Assembly: GCA_038198445.1 (NCBI GenBank)
Contig: JBBPZZ010000122.1
Location: 1-64,000 of the forward strand
Reading direction: 5' to 3'
Length of the DNA: 64,000 bases
DNA from: JACDDK01 sp038198445
Lineage (GTDB): Bacteria > Actinomycetota > Rubrobacteria > Rubrobacterales > Rubrobacteraceae
Positions within the stretch are counted from its first letter, which is position 1, and every line of letters begins with the position of its first letter. The position numbers and the translations under genes are program-made. Shown one piece after another: positions 35,824 through 44,231 of the stretch. The notes under the pieces were generated by a model. It was not told the origin of the DNA. It saw only the letters and a program-made list of their open reading frames with translations, and did no database searches.

Positions 35824-36759
35824 GTGGCAACGCACAGGATAGAGCCGGATAGAGAGACACTGCATGGCGCCTTCTCCCGCGACCTGCCACCGGCCCTGAC
35901 CATAGACTCTGGGGACACGATCGTCTTTAGCACGCTCGAAGCGGGCTGGGGACTGGAGCCACCCGACGCGACGGGGGAGCGTCGGCTCTTCGAGGACTTC
36001 CGCCCGGAATGGCGCGGTGACGGCCATGCCTTGTGCGGGCCTATCGAGGTACGGTACGCTGCACCCGGCGCGACTCTTGAGGTACGCATCGTGGACCTGC
36101 GAACCGGCCCCTGGGGGCGGACAATCTCCGGACGTTCACTTTTGGAGAAGTTTAATCAACGCCTCGGAATCGGTGACCGCGAGGAGCAAGTAGACTGGAC
36201 GTTAGATCCCGACGCCTTGGTAGCGCGCGATCAGGACGGTCACACCATCGCCCTCCGGCCATTCATGGGAGTGCTGGGGATGCCGCCAGATCAAGCAGGC
36301 CTTCATCCCACCAGGCCGCCACGCGTCACCGGCGGCAACATCGACTGCAAAGATCTGGTGCCGGGAAGCTCTCTCTTTCTGCCCGTCGCCGTGCCGGGAG
36401 CTCTCTTCTCGGTGGGCGACGGACATGCGGCCCAGGGAGACGGCGAAGTGTGCGGAACGGCAATAGAGTGCCCAATGGAGCGCGTCGAACTTTCCTTCCG
36501 CTTACACCGGGACCTCCGGCTTCGGACGCCGCGAGCGCTTACGCCGGCCGGTTGGATCACCTTCGGCTTCCACCGCGACCTCGACGAGGCAATGTTCCTC
36601 GCCGTGGACGCGATGCTCGACCTCATGTACGAGTTGATGGCTATCGACCGGCATCGGGCGATGGCGCTCGCGAGCGCGGCGGTTGACCTCCGCATCACCC
36701 AGGTCGTTAACGACGTAAGAGGCGTACACGCCGTGCTGCCCCACGGCGCTATCAGATAA
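35824..36759 (+). CDS. Acetamidase/formamidase family protein
   Basis: A 311-residue FmdA/AmdA-family protein; members hydrolyse small amides such as formamide or acetamide to ammonia and the acid. The family pattern appears as GPIEVRYAAPGATLEV, FMGVLGMPP, GGNIDCKDLVPGSSLFLPV and the conserved DGHAAQGDGEVCGTAIECP block that holds metal-binding and catalytic residues. The start is GTG, 6 bases after GGAGG. It is the only plus-strand gene in the ribosomal/lipid block and sits alone between smc and rnc. It looks like an insertion into a conserved neighbourhood, though no mobile element is seen. Substrate is not inferable. Confidence 0.88.
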   Translation: MATHRIEPDRETLHGAFSRDLPPALTIDSGDTIVFSTLEAGWGLEPPDATGERRLFEDFRPEWRGDGHALCGPIEVRYAAPGATLEVRIVDLRTGPWGRTISGRSLLEKFNQRLGIGDREEQVDWTLDPDALVARDQDGHTIALRPFMGVLGMPPDQAGLHPTRPPRVTGGNIDCKDLVPGSSLFLPVAVPGALFSVGDGHAAQGDGEVCGTAIECPMERVELSFRLHRDLRLRTPRALTPAGWITFGFHRDLDEAMFLAVDAMLDLMYELMAIDRHRAMALASAAVDLRITQVVNDVRGVHAVLPHGAIR

Positions 36760-36770
36760 GAGCGATAGAG

Positions 36771-36807
36771 CCCAGTACTGGGAAAGCGCCGCATCCCAGC
36801 GGGCGCT
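36771..36807. terminator. Paired hairpins at the acetamidase/rnc convergent junction
   Basis: CCCAGTACTGGG (36771-36782) is a perfect 12-base palindrome. AGCGCC (36785-36790) pairs with GGCGCT (36802-36807), with inner GC/GC pairing, and touches the rnc stop codon. No T-run follows, so this would be a hairpin-only bidirectional terminator. Confidence 0.45.
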
Positions 36808-37465
36808 AGGCGCCTACGTGTACTTCTACCGGGGAACGCGGTACGGGACGGATGCCCAATATCTCTAGCGCCGCGCGGGCCGCGGACTGTTCGCTCTCCT
36901 TTATAGAATTTCCGTCGCCGGTGGATACCTCTCGTCCCTCGACAGAGACCGCCGACGTGAAGCTCGGACGGTGCGCCGGTCCCTGTTTGGAGAGGACCCG
37001 GTACGTCGGCCGGAGTCCATCAGCTTGAAGTGTCTCCTGCAGTAGCGTCTTCCAGTCCCGTAACTCGTCGGTATCGACCTCGGCAGGGTTAAAAATCTCA
37101 TCTATGGTCCTGAAAACCAAGTCGTGGTCGATCAGGTAAGCCGCCCCGATGATCGCCTCCACGGTGTCCGCGATGACCGAGTCGTTGATGACCGAACTCT
37201 CGATCATCTCTTCCAACCCCTCGCCCTGTCCAACGGTGGCGAGGAAGGTCTTCCTGACCAGGTGCGCCCGGATGCGCGTCAGGTCGCCCTCCAGAAGCTC
37301 CGGGTAGCTGTGAAAGACCAACTCCGCTACCCGAGTATTGAGGATGGAATCTCCCAGGAACTCCAGGCGACCGTTTGACTCATACGGATCTGCGACGCTC
37401 GGGTGGGTGAGCGAACGCTGCCGTAACGGCTCTGGAAGTATCGCTATGAGATCTCTTATAGACAT
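36806..37465 (-). CDS. rnc: Ribonuclease III
   Basis: A double-strand-specific endoribonuclease for rRNA and mRNA processing. The catalytic signature is LEFLGDSILNTRV near residue 35, and the second acidic cluster is DTVEAIIGAAYL near 110. A double-stranded RNA-binding domain fills the last ~70 residues with the usual GNSIKESEQSAARAALE. Length is 219. It closes the FASII cluster, 11 bases after fabF. Confidence 0.95.
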   Translation of the reverse strand: MSIRDLIAILPEPLRQRSLTHPSVADPYESNGRLEFLGDSILNTRVAELVFHSYPELLEGDLTRIRAHLVRKTFLATVGQGEGLEEMIESSVINDSVIADTVEAIIGAAYLIDHDLVFRTIDEIFNPAEVDTDELRDWKTLLQETLQADGLRPTYRVLSKQGPAHRPSFTSAVSVEGREVSTGDGNSIKESEQSAARAALEILGIRPVPRSPVEVHVGA

Positions 37466-37476
37466 CTAGTACCGAA

Positions 37477-38733
37477 CTATTCTACACCTGTGAACGCTAC
37501 CACGATATTGTGTCCGCCGAAGCCCATCGAGTTGGAGATAGCAACCTCGAGGTCCGGAAGCTCCCGCGCCTCGTCCTTGACGTAATCGAGGGGCTCGCAG
37601 TCTTCGGCGAGTTCTTCCAGGTTGATCGTCGGCGGCACGATTTTGTTCTTGATCGCCAGGGCGCACATGATACCTTCCGTCGCGCCGACGGCGCCGAACG
37701 AGTGCCCCGTCATGGACTTCGTCCCCGAGACCGCCACGTGCGGCATGACCCGGGATATTGCCTTAGTCTCTGGCCCGTCGCCGGTCGGTGTCGAGGTGGC
37801 GTGAGCGTTTACGTATCCCACGTCCTCCGCGCTTAGTCCCGAGTCTTCTAAAGCGAGGAGCATCGCGCGCTCGACGCCGCGTCCGTGTTGGTCCGGAGCG
37901 GTTACGTGGTACGCGTCGGTCGAGCGTCCATAGCCCGCCACGGCGGCTATTGGCTCCGCGCCGCGCCTCTCGGCGTGCTCCGCGCTCTCCAGCACCACGG
38001 CGCCGGCTCCCTCGCTCATCAAGAAACCGTCGCGGTTCGAGTCGAACGGACGGCTGGCCCGGTGAGGTTCATCGTTGCGGGTCGAGATTGCGCGGATGGC
38101 GCAGAACCCGGCCATGCTCAGAGGCGTTATCGGGGCCTCCGCGGAGCCGGCTATCACCACGTCCGCGTCGCCGTTCCGGATCAACTCAAGTCCCTCCGCT
38201 ATGGCCTCGCCGCCCGTGGCGCACGCCAGAACTGGACACTGGCTAGGCCCGGTGGCGCCTAGCATGATGGCAAGCTGTCCGGCGGCCATGTTCGGGACCA
38301 TCATGGGGATAAGAAACGGGCTCACCCGGCCCGGACCGCGTTCATTCAGTACCTTGTACTCGCGCTCCCACGTCGAGAGACCGCCGATTCCGCTGCCCAT
38401 GACTATAGCTACCCGGTCCGGTCTATCGCGGACGATGTCCACGATACCGGCGCTTTCGGCAGCCTGGATGCCGGCGGCGATACCTAGCTGGGCGAAGCGG
38501 TCCATCCGCCGCGCCTCTTTCTTGCTCATGAAATCCGCGGGATCGAAGTCCGAACATTCGCCGGCGATGTGCGAAGGATACGGCGAGGGATCGAAGAGCG
38601 TTATCTCTCCGGCGCCGCTCTTACCGTGAAGAGCCGCGTCCCAGAAGTTCTCGACTCCCGTACCAATAGGAGTTACGGCTCCGGCCCCGGTTATCAAGGC
38701 GCTACCCCTACCATTTGAAGCGGCTTCCGTCAC
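37477..38733 (-). CDS. fabF: 3-oxoacyl-ACP synthase II
   Basis: The condensing enzyme of fatty acid elongation. The Cys-His-His triad is visible: Cys in LACATGGEAIAEG (about 170), His in NAHATSTPTGD (about 310) and His in TGHSFGAVGATEG (about 345). Length 418 is normal. It overlaps acpP by 4 bases. It acts with FabG, FabZ and ACP encoded just upstream. Confidence 0.97.
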   Translation of the reverse strand: MTEAASNGRGSALITGAGAVTPIGTGVENFWDAALHGKSGAGEITLFDPSPYPSHIAGECSDFDPADFMSKKEARRMDRFAQLGIAAGIQAAESAGIVDIVRDRPDRVAIVMGSGIGGLSTWEREYKVLNERGPGRVSPFLIPMMVPNMAAGQLAIMLGATGPSQCPVLACATGGEAIAEGLELIRNGDADVVIAGSAEAPITPLSMAGFCAIRAISTRNDEPHRASRPFDSNRDGFLMSEGAGAVVLESAEHAERRGAEPIAAVAGYGRSTDAYHVTAPDQHGRGVERAMLLALEDSGLSAEDVGYVNAHATSTPTGDGPETKAISRVMPHVAVSGTKSMTGHSFGAVGATEGIMCALAIKNKIVPPTINLEELAEDCEPLDYVKDEARELPDLEVAISNSMGFGGHNIVVAFTGVE

Positions 38734-38975
38734 GCCGCCTGATGCCCGTCTACGTATTCCACGGCCTCCTCGACCGTCGTGATCTTCTCGGCGTCCTCGT
38801 CGGGGATCTCCATCCCGAACTGCTCTTCGAGCTCCATGATGAGCTCTACCAGATCTAGAGAGTCAGCCTCCAGGTCTTCGCGAAATGAGGACTCAGGGGT
38901 TACGTCGCCCTCGTCAACGCCCAGCCTGTCGGCGGTTATCTCCTGAATCTTCGTCAGTATCTCTTCCCGTCCCAT
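38730..38975 (-). CDS. acpP: Acyl carrier protein
   Basis: An 81-residue acidic carrier protein. The phosphopantetheine attachment serine is in EADSLDLVELIMELE. GGAGG lies just upstream of the ATG. The 82-base gap to fabG is the largest in the FASII cluster and could hold a separate acpP promoter, as acpP is usually needed in large amounts; no clear boxes are seen. Confidence 0.97.
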   Translation of the reverse strand: MGREEILTKIQEITADRLGVDEGDVTPESSFREDLEADSLDLVELIMELEEQFGMEIPDEDAEKITTVEEAVEYVDGHQAA

Positions 38976-39057
38976 TGCATCCTCCTGTAACGTTTTCCAT
39001 GTTTTAACAACGCCCCAGCTCCTGACGGAGATAGCGCGTAGTGTAGCGCAAATCGCA

Positions 39058-39804
39058 TTATTGCATAGTCATCCCACCATCCACGGCTATCGTCTGGCCC
39101 GTCACGTAACCCGCGCCCTCTCCAACCAGGAATGCCACGACCTCCGCCACCTCGTCCGGCTCGCCAAAACGTCCCGTGGGGACCTGAGCCCGGATCTGGT
39201 CTTTCACGTTGTCCGGCAACCCGCCCGTAAGCTCCGTCTCCACGTATCCCGGAGCTACCGCATTGACCGAAATCCCCCGCTGCGCGACCTCCCTGGCGAC
39301 GCTCTTAGTAAAGCCGATGATGCCGGCTTTGGAAGCCGCGTAGTTGGCCTGTCCCGCATTTCCCACGATCCCGACGACGGAGCTAACGTTCACGATCCTG
39401 CCCCACCGCGCCCGCACCATGCTACGCAGCACCGCCCGCGTACACAGGTAAGTCCCCTTGAGGTTAGTCCGAATCACCTCATCAAACTCCTCTTCCTTCA
39501 TCCGCAGCATGATGTTGTCCCGCGTCGTACCTGCATTGTTGACCAGGATATCCACCCGCCCGAACGTTTCTTGCGCTCCCTTGAACAGAGCTCCCACGTC
39601 CTCCGGCGCGGCGACATCGCCCTTGAAGATCTCGCACTCGACGCCGGCCTTGCGGACCAGCCCCGCGGTCTCCTCGGCAGCGGCGTCGTTTGAGCGGTAG
39701 GAGATCGCCACGTTCGCGCCTTCAGCGGCGAGCCTCGTAGCTATCGCCCGGCCGATGCCGCGCCCGCCCCCGGTAACCACCGCGACTCTTCCGGCTTCGA
39801 TCAC
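39058..39804 (-). CDS. fabG: 3-oxoacyl-ACP reductase
   Basis: A short-chain dehydrogenase reducing 3-ketoacyl-ACP with NADPH. The TGGGRGIGRAIA nucleotide site is at the N-terminus, and NNAG (about 90), the catalytic Ser in NVSSVVG and the YAASK motif (about 155) are all present. Length is 248. It overlaps the fabZ 3' end by 4 bases, firmly within FASII. Confidence 0.95.
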   Translation of the reverse strand: MIEAGRVAVVTGGGRGIGRAIATRLAAEGANVAISYRSNDAAAEETAGLVRKAGVECEIFKGDVAAPEDVGALFKGAQETFGRVDILVNNAGTTRDNIMLRMKEEEFDEVIRTNLKGTYLCTRAVLRSMVRARWGRIVNVSSVVGIVGNAGQANYAASKAGIIGFTKSVAREVAQRGISVNAVAPGYVETELTGGLPDNVKDQIRAQVPTGRFGEPDEVAEVVAFLVGEGAGYVTGQTIAVDGGMTMQ

Positions 39805-40250
39805 CGGACCTCCCCTCTATCCGCGAAGGCGAACATCAGATCCGCCTCACAGACCCGCTCGCCATCAACCGTCGCCCGACCCTTGCCCCGGCCGACCGTG
39901 CCTTTCAGCCGCGATATCTCGACCTCCATCCGCAGCACGTCTCCCGGCACGACCTGCCGCCGGAACCGGACGCCGTCTATTCCGGCGAACAGGGCCAGCT
40001 TCTGCCTATATTCTTCAATCGCCATCACACCAACCGCCCCTACCTGGGCCATCGCCTCGACGATCAGGACGCCCGGCATTACGGGATAATCCGGGAAATG
40101 GCCCTGAAAGAACGGCTCGTTCTGGGTCACGTTCTTTATGCCGACGGCCCTTACGCCCGGCTCGATCTCCTCGATCCGGTCCACCAGCAGGAACGGGTAG
40201 CGGTGCGGGATGAGAGCCCGGATCTCCGCCGGTCCCAGCGGCGCGTTCAC
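39801..40250 (-). CDS. fabZ: 3-hydroxyacyl-ACP dehydratase
   Basis: A hotdog-fold dehydratase. The catalytic His is in FFQGHFPDYPVMPGVL and the Glu in IVEAMAQVGAV. Length is 149. It lies between fabD and fabG with 4-base overlaps on both sides; its presence in this cluster differs from the enterobacterial order, where fabZ is elsewhere. Confidence 0.95.
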   Translation of the reverse strand: MNAPLGPAEIRALIPHRYPFLLVDRIEEIEPGVRAVGIKNVTQNEPFFQGHFPDYPVMPGVLIVEAMAQVGAVGVMAIEEYRQKLALFAGIDGVRFRRQVVPGDVLRMEVEISRLKGTVGRGKGRATVDGERVCEADLMFAFADRGEVR

Positions 40251-41065
40251 GAGAGCGCCTCCTTCGCGGCGCGCCCTTTGATCTCTACACCCCGGAAGTC
40301 GCGAAGCATCCGCGTCAGAGTACCTCCTTCACCAGCCTCGACGATCTCCTCCACTCCCAGGTCCACGAAGCGTTCGATAACCGCGACCCACCGTACGGGC
40401 GAGAGCATCTGGTTGCTCAACGCGAGCCGCACATCGTCCGCCGTCGCCAGCACCGCCCCGTCGGTCGCGCTGACCATCGGCACTTTCGGGTCCCGAACCT
40501 CGACTTCTAGCAGCAACCGCGACATCGCCCGCGACGCCTCCATCATCAAAGGCGAATGGAAGGCCCCAGCAACGTCCAGGCTTATCTTGCGTCCTCCAAC
40601 GGCTTCGGCTACCTCATCCAACGCTTCCTTCTCGCCGGAGATAACGGTCTGGCGCGGCGTGTTGAAGTTGGCCGCGACGACTACGCCATCGGCTTCATCG
40701 ACCGCGCGCGCTACCTCCATCGGGTCCACGCCGACCAGGGCTACCATCCCGCCAGGATTCTCTTCTCCGGCCTCGTTCATCAGGCGGTCTCTCTCGGCCA
40801 CCAGGCGCACTCCATCTTCGAGGCCGAGGCTTCCGGCGGCGAGGGCCGCGGCGTACTCGCCGAGCGAGTGACCTGCCACCACGTCAGGCTCGACGCCGCT
40901 GTCCCGCAGCCTGTGGAGCAGATCCACGGAGCTTGCGAATACGGATAGCTGGTACGGGACCTGGCCGTCTCCGACCTGTCTCCGAACCGCTTCGCGTACT
41001 TCTCCCGAGACTTCGCCGCCGGCCGTACCCTGGCCGGGGAATACTATCGCCTGCCTTATCTCCAC
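40247..41065 (-). CDS. fabD: Malonyl-CoA:ACP transacylase, short N-terminal form
   Basis: Transfers malonyl from CoA to ACP. The nucleophile Ser is in AGHSLGEYAAAL and the catalytic His in GAFHSPLM. The N-terminal PGQG motif is followed by only ~25 residues before a QLSVFASSVDLL helix, where most FabD proteins have ~60. The segment carrying the usual GMG block is missing and the protein is 272 residues instead of ~310. The core appears intact so activity is still likely. The gene overlaps fabZ and follows fabH by 17 bases. Confidence 0.9.
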   Translation of the reverse strand: MEIRQAIVFPGQGTAGGEVSGEVREAVRRQVGDGQVPYQLSVFASSVDLLHRLRDSGVEPDVVAGHSLGEYAAALAAGSLGLEDGVRLVAERDRLMNEAGEENPGGMVALVGVDPMEVARAVDEADGVVVAANFNTPRQTVISGEKEALDEVAEAVGGRKISLDVAGAFHSPLMMEASRAMSRLLLEVEVRDPKVPMVSATDGAVLATADDVRLALSNQMLSPVRWVAVIERFVDLGVEEIVEAGEGGTLTRMLRDFRGVEIKGRAAKEALS

Positions 41066-41082
41066 CCCTCCCCTTTCTACTC

Positions 41083-42030
41083 TCAGATCCTGTACAGGTT
41101 CGCCGCCCAGGTGAGACCGAACCCGAACCCGACCGTTATGACGTATTTTCCCGGCTCAAAGCTGTCGTAGATGTCCGGGTAGGAGATCGGGATACTCGCC
41201 GCGGATGTATTTCCGAAGTGATCCACGTTAATGACAATCCGCTCCAGCGGTATGTCCAACTTCCTCGCCGCCGCTTGTATTATGCGCGCATTTGCCTGGT
41301 GGGGGATGATGTACTGCACGTCGTCGAGCGTTATCCCGTTACGCGCGACGAGCTTCTCGACCATCTCGGGCAGGACGCGGACGGCGAACTTGAAGACCTC
41401 GCGGCCATTCTGGTAGAGCTTGTTGTCATCGCCGGGATGTCCGGCGCGGCCGTAAGGCGCCATGCGTCCGTCTGCCCCGAGGATGTGGTCAACGAAGCCC
41501 GAGTCACCATCGCCGCGCTCCAGGACCACGGCGCCCGCGCCGTCGGCGAAGAGGACGGCCGTTGAGCGGTCGTTCTCGTCAACGATCGTGGTCATGGCAT
41601 CCGCCCCGATCAGAAGTACCCGCTCGGCCGCGCTACTCTGAAGCATGGAGCCAGCAACGGCGGCCGCGTAAGCGTAGCCCGCGCAGGCCGCCGAGAGATC
41701 CATCGCCCCGACGGCCGGCGCGCCGATAGCCTCGCCGACCAGACATGCGACGGACGGCATCGACTCGGGACCCGTCGAGGTGGCGCAGAGGATCAAATCC
41801 ACGGAATCACCGGCGATCCCGGCGTGCTCAAGCGCGGCCTTAGAGGCCTCGATGGCGAGCGTCGCGCAGTCCTCGCCCTCGGCGATGAAGTGCCGCTCCT
41901 TGATGCCCGTGCGCGCCGTGACCCATTCGTCGCTCGTGTCCAGGGTGCTTTCGAGGTCGTGATTGGTGACGACCCGGCCGCCCAGGGCTCGGCCGACGCC
42001 GAGTATCTTGCCGACCGGTGAACCGCTCAC
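41083..42030 (-). CDS. fabH: 3-oxoacyl-ACP synthase III
   Basis: The initiating condensing enzyme using acyl-CoA. The active Cys is in MDLSAACAGYAYA near 115, the His in YIIPHQANARI (about 240) and the Asn in NVDHFGNTSAAS (about 270). Length 315 is normal. The start overlaps the plsX stop as GTGA or ATGA-type overlap of 4 bases. In actinobacteria and Gram-positives FabH specificity sets branched versus straight chains; this cannot be read here. Confidence 0.96.
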   Translation of the reverse strand: MSGSPVGKILGVGRALGGRVVTNHDLESTLDTSDEWVTARTGIKERHFIAEGEDCATLAIEASKAALEHAGIAGDSVDLILCATSTGPESMPSVACLVGEAIGAPAVGAMDLSAACAGYAYAAAVAGSMLQSSAAERVLLIGADAMTTIVDENDRSTAVLFADGAGAVVLERGDGDSGFVDHILGADGRMAPYGRAGHPGDDNKLYQNGREVFKFAVRVLPEMVEKLVARNGITLDDVQYIIPHQANARIIQAAARKLDIPLERIVINVDHFGNTSAASIPISYPDIYDSFEPGKYVITVGFGFGLTWAANLYRI

Positions 42031-43037
42031 GACGAGCCTCCGGCAGTGGCCGCCCGCGCCCGCGCGAGCGAGTCCTCCAACGTTTCGGAGAGACCCGCGC
42101 CGGCGCGGGCGATACCGACCAGGGCGTTCTCGACGCCACGCGCCTCTGAGTTTCCGTGACCAATCACCACGGATCCCCGGACGCCCAACAGGAAAGAGCC
42201 ACCGTAGTTCTCGGGGTCGACTTGATCCCTGACCTCCAGCAAACGCGGGCGCAGTACCCCGGCGGCCAGCTTGCTAACCGCCCCGCCGATCATCGCTGAG
42301 CGGACCATCTGAAGGATTTCTCGCGCCACGCCCTCCGCCGTCTTGAGGACGACGTTGCCTGTGAACCCGTCCGTAACCAGTACGTCCGCAACACCGCCCC
42401 CGATGTCCCGTCCCTCGACGTTGCCGATAAAGTCTATCGAGCCAGACTCACTCATCAAACTGTACGCTTCCTTCGTCAGGTCATTCCCCTTCGTCGGTTC
42501 CTCGCCCACGTTGATCAAACCAACACGAGGCTTCTCGATCCCAAAGTACCTCCGCGCGAACACGCTGCCAAGAATAGCGAAATTCACGAGGTCTTGCGCC
42601 CGGCAAGAGATCGTCGCTCCCGCGTCGAGCAATAGCACGGGCGCCGGGAACGGCAAAACAGTGGCTATCGCGGGCCGCCGGCAGCTCCTGAGCCTGCCGA
42701 CTGTCAGCAGTGCGGCGGCTACCGTGGCCCCGGTGCTTCCGGCGGAGAACAGAGCATCGGCTTCGCCTTCGCGCACCATCCGGGCGATGACCGCTATGCT
42801 GGACTCTGGCCGGGCGCGCAAGGCGGCGGCGGGCTCCGCGTCCATGCCGATGACGCCCCTGGCTTCTCTAATAGAAATATTCGAGGGAGAGTCGGGGCCG
42901 AGATGATCTTCCATGAGTGCCTGGTCCCCTACCAGGAGAACCTCGTCCTCGGGCAACTTGCGAGCCGCTTCGACGACCCCGGCAACCACCGCTCCCGGAG
43001 CATTGTCTCCCCCGAGAGCGTCGACGGCTATGCGCAT
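42027..43037 (-). CDS. plsX: Phosphate acyltransferase PlsX
   Basis: Converts acyl-ACP to acyl-phosphate for phospholipid synthesis. The N-terminal VDALGGDNAPGAVVAG block, the SAGSTGATVAAALL motif and the C-terminal GHG-type VIGHGNSEARGV are typical. Length is 336. It heads the FASII cluster and follows rpmF by 32 bases, the standard rpmF-plsX-fabH order. The acyl-phosphate it makes is also the product of the FakA/FakB pair encoded ~5 kb away. Confidence 0.96.
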   Translation of the reverse strand: MRIAVDALGGDNAPGAVVAGVVEAARKLPEDEVLLVGDQALMEDHLGPDSPSNISIREARGVIGMDAEPAAALRARPESSIAVIARMVREGEADALFSAGSTGATVAAALLTVGRLRSCRRPAIATVLPFPAPVLLLDAGATISCRAQDLVNFAILGSVFARRYFGIEKPRVGLINVGEEPTKGNDLTKEAYSLMSESGSIDFIGNVEGRDIGGGVADVLVTDGFTGNVVLKTAEGVAREILQMVRSAMIGGAVSKLAAGVLRPRLLEVRDQVDPENYGGSFLLGVRGSVVIGHGNSEARGVENALVGIARAGAGLSETLEDSLARARAATAGGSS

Positions 43038-43069
43038 GAGAGCGGTTGTGTTGGTCTACTTTGGGCTGA

Positions 43070-43255
43070 TTAGCCGTTCGCCTCGACGGCGACCACGGTT
43101 CGGCCCTTGTAGCTGCCGCAGGTGGGACAGACCCGGTGCGGCACGCGCGGCGACCCGCAGTTCGGACACGGCGACAGATTGAGGCTCTTCATTGCGTGAT
43201 GTGACCGGCGCTGGTCCCGGCGGGCCTGCGAAGTCTTCTTCTTTGGTACGGCCAT
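43070..43255 (-). CDS. rpmF: 50S ribosomal protein L32
   Basis: A 61-residue protein beginning MAVPKKKTSQARRDQRRSHH. It keeps both CxxC pairs (CPNC and CPTC), so it is the zinc-binding form. Follows yceD by 42 bases. Confidence 0.97.
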   Translation of the reverse strand: MAVPKKKTSQARRDQRRSHHAMKSLNLSPCPNCGSPRVPHRVCPTCGSYKGRTVVAVEANG

Positions 43256-43297
43256 GATGTTACCTCCTGCTAATTGGTCGATTGGTTGATTCTAAAA

Positions 43298-43756
43298 CTA
43301 GAAACCCGAGGCGAACAGGTCGTCGAGCCCCTGCCAGCGCGGGTCAATCTCTTGCTCGTCCGAACCAGATTGTACCGGCTCTGTTCCAGGCTTGAATACC
43401 TGCATCGGTACCTCGCTTGGCAACGCGCGCTCCGTGTAACCCGCCAGGTCCAACTCCCAGTCCTCGACGGAGAGGTCTCTGTTGTCCGGTCCCGGTAAGA
43501 ACTCCGAATCCCCCAAGGTGAGATTCAATTCCATCGGTTCGAGCGTCCGGTCGCACGTCGTCTCGATGACGACCCGGACGTCCAGGTCCAGGTGCAGGCC
43601 TTCCGAGAGGCAGGTGACGCCTATGCTGGCCCGCGCGTTCTTTATCTCGTGGTGACGTCCGTAGAGGTCGAAGGGCTCGACCTCGAAGCTCTCCTCAAGC
43701 TCGTGCCGGTCTCCGGCCTCGGCGCCGGGACGCCTGAGAGGGATCAACTTATTCAT
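43298..43756 (-). CDS. yceD: YceD/DUF177 family protein
   Basis: A ~152-residue member of the DUF177 family, which sits upstream of rpmF in most bacteria and has been linked to 23S rRNA accumulation. I start it at the ATG giving MNKLIPLRRPG, 10 bases after the sepIVA-like stop. The open frame upstream overlaps that gene and is low-complexity. The family cysteine pattern is partly visible: a CLSEG near the middle and TTCDRTLEP, then an acidic EEQEIDPRWQGL-like ending. Confidence 0.85.
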   Translation of the reverse strand: MNKLIPLRRPGAEAGDRHELEESFEVEPFDLYGRHHEIKNARASIGVTCLSEGLHLDLDVRVVIETTCDRTLEPMELNLTLGDSEFLPGPDNRDLSVEDWELDLAGYTERALPSEVPMQVFKPGTEPVQSGSDEQEIDPRWQGLDDLFASGF

Positions 43757-43766
43757 GCTGGTTATT

Positions 43767-44222
43767 TCACTCTTCTTCGGCACCTTGCAACTTCGAGCGG
43801 CCGCGCTGGACGGCTTCCAGGAGCTTGGCGAGATTGTCTTCGAGGTTGGCGAGGACCTCGTCGGCGTAGTCTTCGGCGCCAAGACGGATCTCGCGCTCCC
43901 GGCGGCGGGCGTCTTCCATGATCTCCTGGCTGCGCTTCTCGGCGCGCTTCAGGACCTCTTCGTCGGAGGTGATCTTCTCGCCCTCTTCCTGAGCGCCGCG
44001 GATGATGCGGTCGCTCTCACTGCGCGCCTCATCCAGCATCGCCTGCCGCTCCTTCACGATCCAACGCGCCTGCTTCAACTCCTCCGGGATGGTCTGGCGC
44101 ATCTGATCTATGACGTCGAAAGCCGCGTCGCGGTCTACCATCGCGGTGTTGCCGAAGCCGGGGAAGCTTCGGGCTTCTTCCACCAACTCCTCAAGCCTGT
44201 CTATTAGCACCAGTACATCCAT
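43767..44222 (-). CDS. DivIVA-like coiled-coil protein (SepIVA/Rv2927c homolog)
   Basis: A 151-residue helical, charged protein. The N-terminal ~65 residues match the mycobacterial Rv2927c/SepIVA pattern (RLEELVEEARS, then DVIDQMRQTIPEELKQA), and the rest is a coiled coil rich in Glu/Arg. SepIVA acts in septation and polar envelope growth in mycobacteria; it also lies beside coaD-rsmD and yceD-rpmF there, as here. A role in envelope growth is inferred from homology. Confidence 0.78.
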   Translation of the reverse strand: MDVLVLIDRLEELVEEARSFPGFGNTAMVDRDAAFDVIDQMRQTIPEELKQARWIVKERQAMLDEARSESDRIIRGAQEEGEKITSDEEVLKRAEKRSQEIMEDARRREREIRLGAEDYADEVLANLEDNLAKLLEAVQRGRSKLQGAEEE

Positions 44223-44231
44223 CCTCTTAAC

